From contig NZ_JARXVF010000005.1 in assembly GCF_029892515.1 (NCBI RefSeq), forward strand, positions 338,036 to 402,035: a DNA stretch of 64,000 bases. Reading direction: 5' to 3'. Each line of letters opens with the position of its first letter. Position 1 is the stretch's first letter. A program made the position numbers and the translations under genes. Below the pieces are notes generated by a model that did no database searches, had not been told where the DNA came from, and worked only from the letters and a program-made list of their open reading frames with translations. The stretch is from Pseudaminobacter soli (ex Li et al. 2025). GTDB taxonomy: Bacteria > Pseudomonadota > Alphaproteobacteria > Rhizobiales > Rhizobiaceae. Of the stretch, positions 58,584-64,000 are shown in pieces.

Positions 58584-58628
58584 GGTTCGCCGTATTTGGT
58601 TGACGGGAAAAGGAGACATACGCCCGAA

Positions 58629-59897
58629 ATGAAGAAGAACGTACTGATCATCGGCGCTGGCGGCGTGGCCCAGGTGGTGGCCCACAAATGCGCGCAACAC
58701 AACGATCTGCTCGGCGATATCCATATCGCTTCACGCACGGTCGCGAAATGTAGTGCGATCGTCGAGTCGGTCCGGGAAAAGAAGAGCCTGAAGAATCCGA
58801 ACGGCGTGATCGAGGCGCATGCGCTCGACGCGCTGGACGTCGAGGCCACCAAGGCGCTGATCGAGAAGACGAAAAGCCGGATCGTCATCAATGTCGGCTC
58901 GGCCTTCGTCAACATGTCGGTTCTTTCGGCCTGTATCGCGACGGGCGCGGCCTATATCGACACGGCCATCCACGAAGACCCACTGAAGATCTGCGAGACC
59001 CCGCCGTGGTATGCCAACTACGAGTGGAAGCGCCGTGAGGAATGCGAAAAGGCAGGCGTCACCGCCATTCTCGGCGCCGGCTTCGACCCGGGCATGGTCA
59101 ATGCCTATGCCAGGCTTGCAATGGACGAGTATTTCGACCGCATCGATTCCATCGATATCGTCGACATCAACGCCGGCAGCCACGGCAAGTATTTCGCGAC
59201 CAATTTCGATCCGGAGATCAATTTCCGCGAGTTCACCGGCCAGGTCTGGTCGTGGCAGGACAGCAAGTGGGTCTCGAACAAGATGTTCGAGGTCGGCAAG
59301 GAATGGGACCTGCCGGTGGTCGGCAAGCAGAAGGCCTACATGACCGGCCATGACGAGGTGCATTCGCTGTCGCAGCGCCTCGGCGTGCCCACCGTCCGCT
59401 TCTGGATGGGCTTTGGCGACCATTACATCAACGTCTTCACCGTGCTGAAGAATCTCGGCCTCCTGTCCGAGCAGCCGATCAAGACGGCCGAGGGCCAGGA
59501 AGTCGTGCCGCTCAAGGTGGTCAAGGCCGTGTTGCCCGATCCGTCGTCGCTCGCGCCGAACTACGCAGGCAAGACCTGCATCGGCGACGTGGTGAAGGGC
59601 GAGAAGGACGGCAAGGAGCGCGAGCTCTTCATCTATAACGTCGCCGACCACAAGGAAGCGTTCGAGGAAGTCGGCAGCCAGGGCATTTCCTACACTGCCG
59701 GCGTGCCGGCCGTGGCCGCCGCGATGCTGATCGCCCGCGGTGAATGGGACGTCAAGAAGATGGCCAATGTGGAAGACCTGCCGCCGCAGCCCTTCCTCGG
59801 CCTGCTCAACCAGATCGGCCTGCCGACGCGCATCAAGGATGCCGACGGCGACCGCGCGCTGGAATTCGACACTCCGGCGCTCGCCGCCGCAAGCTGA
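58629..59897 (+). CDS. Carboxynorspermidine/carboxyspermidine synthase (saccharopine dehydrogenase family)
   Basis: A 422-aa NADPH-dependent dehydrogenase that links aspartate semialdehyde with putrescine or diaminopropane to give the carboxy-polyamine. The N-terminal Rossmann motif is LIIGAGGVAQVVAHK, with the family segments HEDPLKICETPPWY, GAGFDPGMVNAYA and DINAGSHGKYFATNFDPE. It is 45 bp after nspC in the same direction, forming a two-gene spermidine operon. Start ATG 58629 is chosen; an earlier TTG is less likely. Confidence 0.88.
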   Translation: MKKNVLIIGAGGVAQVVAHKCAQHNDLLGDIHIASRTVAKCSAIVESVREKKSLKNPNGVIEAHALDALDVEATKALIEKTKSRIVINVGSAFVNMSVLSACIATGAAYIDTAIHEDPLKICETPPWYANYEWKRREECEKAGVTAILGAGFDPGMVNAYARLAMDEYFDRIDSIDIVDINAGSHGKYFATNFDPEINFREFTGQVWSWQDSKWVSNKMFEVGKEWDLPVVGKQKAYMTGHDEVHSLSQRLGVPTVRFWMGFGDHYINVFTVLKNLGLLSEQPIKTAEGQEVVPLKVVKAVLPDPSSLAPNYAGKTCIGDVVKGEKDGKERELFIYNVADHKEAFEEVGSQGISYTAGVPAVAAAMLIARGEWDVKKMANVEDLPPQPFLGLLNQIGLPTRIKDADGDRALEFDTPALAAAS

Positions 59898-59937
59898 CGT
59901 TTCGCGGTTGCTGACCGCATCTTATGTCGCAGCTGCG

Positions 59938-59968
59938 ACGCCCCCTCCCTCACCGGCGGGGGCGTTTT
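59938..59968 (+). terminator. Terminator after the polyamine operon
   Basis: ACGCCCCC (59938-59945) pairs with GGGGGCGT (59958-59965), followed by TTT. It lies 40 bp after the synthase stop. Confidence 0.7.
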
Positions 59969-59981
59969 CGTTTGATACCAC

Positions 59982-60117
59982 CCCCCACCCCTAACCCCTC
60001 CCCACAAGGGGGAGGGGGACGATTTCGTCGCCGTGCCCACCGAAACGGTGAAGGTTGGTGCCGGGTGCTCAACGCAAGATTCCCCTCCCCCTTGTGGGGA
60101 GGGGTTAGGGGTGGGGG
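59982..60117. repeat. Long inverted repeat (36-bp perfect arms)
   Basis: Arms 59982-60017 and 60082-60117 are perfect reverse complements over 36 bases, separated by 64 bp. Each arm starts or ends with CCCCCACCCC, the type of GC-rich dispersed element also seen at 14129-14268. The intervening DNA codes no gene. Confidence 0.85.
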
Positions 60118-60153
60118 TACAAACTGGCTCGAACCATCCGCAAGGCGATTGCC

Positions 60154-61116
60154 CTACCCACCCAACTCGGTGTTTTCGTTCGCATAGAGCGTGTTTTCCA
60201 GCGGCTTGGGCGGGGTCGCATTGGCTTCGGCGCGTATCCAGTTCAGGAAGGCCGTCACCGAAGCCTTCGGCGCCCCGTGCTTCATGACCACGTAGTAGGC
60301 CGCGCGCGGCCGCAGGATCTCGACCGATACACGCACGAGCTGTCGGCGCTGGAGCAGGTCGTCGACCATCCGGTGCCAGCCGAGCGCAATGCCCTCGCCG
60401 CGTAGCGCCGCATAGAGCGCATCCGTATAGAAATTGCAGCTCAGCGTGATGTTCTTCGGGTCGCTGCCATGTCCGAAGGCGGCCAGCCACTGCTCCCAGC
60501 CTATCCAGCTCGGCTCCATCGAATGACTGGCGATGAGATTGTGCCGGGCGAGATCGGCGACGCAATCGGGCGAGCCGCGCGCGGCCAGATAGTCCGGGCT
60601 GCACACCGGGAACAGGTCGTCGCCGAACAGCATGATCGCCTTGCCGTCAGGCCAGTTGCCGTCGCCGTAGCGGATCACCACGTCGATATCGTCGCGGCGC
60701 AGATCGACGCTGCTGTCCTGCGTGACGATTTTCAGCTTGATGTCAGGCTCGGCGCGCCGAAGGCTCGACACCTTTGGCAAAAGCCAGAAATGCGAGAAGG
60801 CGACAGTGGCCGAGATCGTCAGCTCGGCGGCGTCGCCCATGGTCGTGATCGAGCGAACCGTGTCCGCCACGATGCCGAGCGCCTCCGACATCGCGCCCGA
60901 AAGCGCCTTGCCCTGCTCGGTCAGCTCGATGCTGCGATGCAGGCGACGAAACAGCGGAAAGCCGAGGCTCCCTTCAAGCGCCTGCACCTGCCGGCTCACC
61001 GCCGCCTGGGTGATGCCGAGCTCAGCCGCCGCGCGGGTGAAACTCTGCTGCCGCGCTGCCGCCTCGAACACCACCAGAGCCGTCATGGACGGAAGCTGTC
61101 GACGAAAGCCTGACAT
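60154..61116 (-). CDS. LysR-family transcriptional regulator
   Basis: A 320-aa LysR-type regulator of the GcvA-like subgroup. The N-terminal helix-turn-helix covers FEAAARQQSFTRAAAELGITQAAVSRQVQALE, followed by a periplasmic-binding-fold sensor domain. It is divergent from the MttB-family gene (180 bp between starts), so it most likely controls it. No ligand can be proposed with certainty; a methylated amine is plausible from the neighbour. Confidence 0.9.
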   Translation of the reverse strand: MSGFRRQLPSMTALVVFEAAARQQSFTRAAAELGITQAAVSRQVQALEGSLGFPLFRRLHRSIELTEQGKALSGAMSEALGIVADTVRSITTMGDAAELTISATVAFSHFWLLPKVSSLRRAEPDIKLKIVTQDSSVDLRRDDIDVVIRYGDGNWPDGKAIMLFGDDLFPVCSPDYLAARGSPDCVADLARHNLIASHSMEPSWIGWEQWLAAFGHGSDPKNITLSCNFYTDALYAALRGEGIALGWHRMVDDLLQRRQLVRVSVEILRPRAAYYVVMKHGAPKASVTAFLNWIRAEANATPPKPLENTLYANENTELGG

Positions 61117-61296
61117 TACCTGACCTCATCCATGGCGTTCCCAAAAATGCCGTTGACGCTGTTATCGCATAATGAATGCTTATGCGATATCCGCGAGGCT
61201 GCTTCACGGCAGCCTTTCTTGCGGGAGGAGATCGAACATGGCGCGGCGCCAGCCCCCGGCCATGTTGCGCAGCAGCCGAGAAACGGAAACTTCGAC

Positions 61297-62856
61297 ATGA
61301 CCACCCTTGCCACGCCCGCAGCCCCTGCAGAACCGAGATCCGGCGGGCGCGAGGCGCGACGCCGCGCCCGCCTGAGCCGGTCAACCAGCGCGCTGCACCG
61401 GCCCTATATCGCTCGCGGGATTCCCACCTACGACATCATGTCGGAGGAAAACCTGGTCCGCATCGAGAAGACGGCCGATCGCATCCTTGCCGAGATCGGC
61501 ATTGAGTTCCGCGACGATCCGGTCGCGCTCGACCACTGGAAGCGCGCCGGCGCTCATATCGATGGCGTGCTGGTAAAATTCGAGCCGGGCATGCTGCGCG
61601 AGATTCTCAAAACGGCGCCCGCCGAATTCACCCAGCATGCGCGCAACCCCGCCAGTTCCGTGCAGATCGGCGGCAAGAACGTCGTCTTCTCGCCGGCCTA
61701 TGGCTCGCCCTTCGTCATGGATCTCGACAAGGGTCGCCGCTACGGCACGATCGAAGATTTTGAAAACTTCGTCAAGCTGGCGCAGTCTTCGCCCTGGCTG
61801 CACCATTCGGGCGGCACGATCTGTGAGCCGGTGGACGTGCCGGTCAACAAGCGTCACCTCGATATGGTCTACGCCCACATCCGCTATTCGGATCGTGGCT
61901 TCATGGGTTCGGTGACGGCAGAAAGCCGCGCAGAGGATTCCATCGACATGGCGCGCATCGTCTTCGGCGAAAAGTTTGCCGACAAAAATTGCGTCATCCT
62001 CGGCAACGTCAACGTCAACTCGCCGCTGGTCTGGGACGCCACCATGACCACGGCTCTGCGCGCCTATGCCCGCGCCAACCAGGCCGCCGTTGTCGTGCCC
62101 TTCATCCTCGGCGGCGCCATGGGCCCAGTCACCAATGCCGGCGCCATCGCCCAATCGCTGGCAGAGACCATGGCAGGCTGTGCGCTGACCCAGCTCGAGC
62201 GCCCCGGCGCGCCGGTGATCTTCGGCAACTTCCTGTCCTCGATGTCGCTGCGGTCGGGCTCGCCCACCTTCGGCACGCCGGAGCCGGCGATCGGCTCGAT
62301 GGTCATCGGCCAGCTCGCACGGCGTCTCAATCTGCCGCTGCGCTGCTCGGGCAACTTCACGACGTCGAAACTGCCGGACGCGCATGCGATGAACGAAGGC
62401 ACCATGTCGATGCTGGCGGCGGTGCACTGCGGCGCCAACTTCATCCTGCATTCGGCCGGCTTCCTCGACGGGCTGCTCTCCATGTCCTACGAAAAATTCG
62501 TCATGGACACCGACTTCTGCGGTGCGCTGCACAGCTATCTGGACGGCGTGAAGGTGGACGACAACCAGCTCGCACTCGACGCCTTCCAGGAGGTCGGCCC
62601 GGGCAACCACTTCTTCGGCTGCGCCCACACCATGGCCAACTACGAAACCGCCTTCTGGGATTCGGAAATCGCCGACAACGAGTCCTTCGAGAAGTGGGAG
62701 GCCGCAGGCTCCGAGGACGCCGCCACCCGCGCCAACAAGCGCTGGAAGAAGGCGCTGGCCGAATACGAAGCGCCGGCCCTGGACGAAGGCATCGACGAAG
62801 CCCTGAAGGACTTTATTGCCCGCCGCAAGGCATCCATGGACGACGCCTGGTATTGA
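61297..62856 (+). CDS. MttB-family (non-pyrrolysine) trimethylamine methyltransferase-like protein
   Basis: A 519-aa TIM-barrel protein of the MttB superfamily. Recognisable parts include LVRIEKTADRILAEIGIEF near residue 60, HHSGGTICEP, NVNVNSPLVWD, GAMGPVTNAGAIAQSLAE, GSPTFGTPEPAIG and AVHCGANFILHSAGFLDG. The frame runs through without an in-frame TAG, so the pyrrolysine codon of archaeal MttB is absent, as in glycine-betaine methyltransferase (MtgB)-type members. No corrinoid protein or reactivation factor is nearby. Start at 61297 chosen; an earlier in-frame ATG is less family-like. Substrate unknown: glycine betaine or another quaternary amine is possible. Confidence 0.85.
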   Translation: MTTLATPAAPAEPRSGGREARRRARLSRSTSALHRPYIARGIPTYDIMSEENLVRIEKTADRILAEIGIEFRDDPVALDHWKRAGAHIDGVLVKFEPGMLREILKTAPAEFTQHARNPASSVQIGGKNVVFSPAYGSPFVMDLDKGRRYGTIEDFENFVKLAQSSPWLHHSGGTICEPVDVPVNKRHLDMVYAHIRYSDRGFMGSVTAESRAEDSIDMARIVFGEKFADKNCVILGNVNVNSPLVWDATMTTALRAYARANQAAVVVPFILGGAMGPVTNAGAIAQSLAETMAGCALTQLERPGAPVIFGNFLSSMSLRSGSPTFGTPEPAIGSMVIGQLARRLNLPLRCSGNFTTSKLPDAHAMNEGTMSMLAAVHCGANFILHSAGFLDGLLSMSYEKFVMDTDFCGALHSYLDGVKVDDNQLALDAFQEVGPGNHFFGCAHTMANYETAFWDSEIADNESFEKWEAAGSEDAATRANKRWKKALAEYEAPALDEGIDEALKDFIARRKASMDDAWY

Positions 62857-62921
62857 GCGGTTCTGGGCGGCTAGCTAATGGCTCGCTGACGAAACGTGGC
62901 CACATGACCTGTTGCATCATA

Positions 62922-62948
62922 GCGGAAGCCATTGGCTTCCGCTTTTTT
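62922..62948 (+). terminator. Intrinsic terminator after the MttB-family gene
   Basis: GCGGAAGCC (62922-62930) pairs with GGCTTCCGC (62934-62942) around a 3-base loop, followed by six T. Confidence 0.9.
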
Positions 62949-63253
62949 CATGGCGTCTGACCTCTCAACCAAAAACCTTTGGCCGGCAGGGCGACAACCC
63001 GCGCGGAGAGCAGTTCCTCATTGCCTATGTAATCCGCCCGCCACTGCCGGCCCCTCGAAGAGAATCGGCAGCTCTCGGGGACCCTTGTTGGGCTCCTCGC
63101 CCTCAAAGCCCGAAATTTTCCTGACCGACCTAACGCGCCGGAACGACTGTGGAAAAGGCCGGCATGGTTCCCATTTGAAATTTCATATTGAGGAGTCGTT
63201 AACCGGGAGGCTGCAGGTTCATTGCGCATGGATTTCTCCCTGAAGTTCATGCA

Positions 63254-63294
63254 GGCGACTCCGGATACCCCCACACCCCTGCTCCGGAGTCGCC
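63254..63294. repeat. Inverted repeat / stem-loop
   Basis: GGCGACTCCGG (63254-63264) and CCGGAGTCGCC (63284-63294) are perfect reverse complements with 19 bp between them. No T-run follows, so its role is unclear. Confidence 0.6.
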
Positions 63295-63604
63295 ACCTTC
63301 CTCAGGAACTCGACCTGTTTGCGGACAGCTGACCGGTCAGTAGGGTGATCTGATCCCCATCCTCACCTTCGCGGCTTTTTCGCGTGCAGGGCCTGCCCTC
63401 CCTCCTTGCTCTACCACGCAACCGGCTTCCGGCCGGAAGAACGTCACAGGGTGGCGTTTCGGCCGGATGCGGCTCGGTGGCGCCTCTCAAGCGAAACTTA
63501 GCCAGCTCCGCCGCGTCGCGCGTGACTGGGATCAGTTCTTGCAAGGAGCGGCCCTGGCGTCATGTGCAGCCTCGCGTTTGCCGCCCGGCCGAAAAAAAGC
63601 AAAA

Positions 63605-63630
63605 GCCCGCCGGTCGAGGACCAGGCGGGC
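63605..63630 (-). terminator. Second rRNA operon terminator
   Basis: On the minus strand a GCCCGCC/GGCGGGC stem with an inner GGT/ACC part and one bulge is followed by TTTTGC and a further T-run. It backs up the terminator at 63682-63710. Confidence 0.7.
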
Positions 63631-63681
63631 GTTCAGGTTTGATTGCTGGGTCGGCTTTCGAATCGAGAGGCCGCAAAAAGC

Positions 63682-63710
63682 AAAAGCCCCGGCTTTGGAC
63701 CGGGGCTTTT
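63682..63710 (-). terminator. First rRNA operon terminator
   Basis: AAAAGCCCCGG (63682-63692) pairs with CCGGGGCTTTT (63700-63710), an 11-bp stem directly after tRNA-fMet. On the minus strand the stem ends with TTTT and is followed by GCTTTTTGC. Confidence 0.85.
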
Positions 63711-63715
63711 GGATT

Positions 63716-63792
<77 letters not shown>

Positions 63793-63918
63793 TCAACTTT
63801 TGGTCTTGGCGTCCTCTTCGCTAAAGCAAAGGGCCGCGGTCGATTGTCTCGATGCGGCCCGCGGGTCCCGTTTGGTGCGGGCCTAGTTCGTTTGGAGAAG
63901 ATTTGGACATGCATTTGG

Positions 63919-64000
63919 CAGACCTGGCAGCGACTTACTCTCCCGCGTCTTGAGACGAAGTACCATCAGCGCTGGAGCGTTTCACGGCCGAGTTCGGAAT
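63919..64000 (-). rRNA. 5S ribosomal RNA, 3' part (partial)
   Basis: The reverse complement contains CCGAACTCGGCCGTGAAACG and GATGGTACT, and ends in GTCGCTGCCAGGTCT, which are conserved 5S rRNA sequences. The 5' part lies beyond the window end. The exact 3' boundary is approximate. Confidence 0.93.

Larger units (their letters stand above)
62857..63604. other. Non-coding stretch before the rRNA operon end
   Basis: About 750 bp without a supported gene. It holds the terminator of the methyltransferase gene (62922-62948) and the inverted repeat at 63254-63294. I see no tRNA, other RNA or convincing frame in the rest. Confidence 0.6.

Noticed and set aside
61297..62856. In-frame TAG for pyrrolysine in the MttB-family gene
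   Set aside because: Frame is uninterrupted, so this is a non-pyrrolysine member.

Overview
This is a GC-rich chromosomal window that looks like Phyllobacteriaceae (Mesorhizobium/Aminobacter-type Hyphomicrobiales, Alphaproteobacteria). Reasons: a pyridoxamine-pyruvate aminotransferase strongly resembling the Mesorhizobium loti enzyme as I remember it, a rhizobial ccoNOQP-GHIS (fixNOQP-fixGHIS) order with an FnrN-type regulator, dispersed palindromic GC-rich repeats, many Tat-type and Dpp-type solute-binding proteins, and an alphaproteobacterial rRNA operon end. No phage, insertion sequence, plasmid function or CRISPR array was seen. Most of the window is catabolic and transport 'accessory core'.

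Layout. 1-200: tail of a CocE/NonD-type hydrolase. 357-8164: peptide/opine-type ABC importer with two tandem Tat-exported binding proteins, two permeases, a fused double ATPase, then a phosphodiesterase. 8165-8957: non-coding, repeat-rich stretch. 8958-18062: a carnitine/quaternary-ammonium module on the minus strand (HSL-type esterase, CaiD-like hydratase, ADP-forming acyl-CoA ligase, acyl-CoA dehydrogenase, carnitine 3-dehydrogenase, HD-domain protein, BKACE cleavage enzyme) with a divergent CdhR-like GlxA/AraC regulator. 18063-25588: mixed housekeeping genes (HAD phosphatase, NTF2-like protein, xylulokinase, LysE exporter, L,D-transpeptidase, GabT, PPi-type phosphofructokinase). 25642-29075: copper operon copA-cueR-DUF305 with a textbook 19-bp-spaced MerR-family promoter. 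29524-35470: kynureninase plus a tryptophan-type ABC importer, divergent from a GntR regulator and a PLP dehydratase.

35495-43653: amide-responsive operon (AmiC sensor, AmiR/ANTAR antiterminator, Dpp-type importer, acetamidase/formamidase, fused ATPase). 43712-45772: TauE/SafE permease and pyridoxamine-pyruvate aminotransferase. 46043-55359: microaerobic respiration (FnrN, hemerythrin-like protein, cbb3 oxidase ccoNOQP and maturation genes ccoGHIS) with a perfect FNR box before ccoN. 55522-57147: groEL without groES. 57462-59897: carboxyspermidine-route polyamine genes. 59938-60117: terminator and a 36-bp inverted repeat. 60154-62856: LysR regulator divergent from a non-pyrrolysine MttB-family methyltransferase. 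63605-64000: end of an rRNA operon on the minus strand (5S, initiator tRNA-fMet, two terminators).

The most interesting points are the carnitine module without a visible betainyl-CoA thioesterase but with an HD-domain metalloenzyme candidate, the MttB homologue at the other end of the window, the self-contained Trp-type importer/kynureninase unit, the AmiR-controlled amide operon, the tandem binding proteins with a conserved upstream element at an identical distance, and the overlapping palindromes between ppaT and fnrN. All functional assignments come from reading the sequence and family knowledge; no database search was run.
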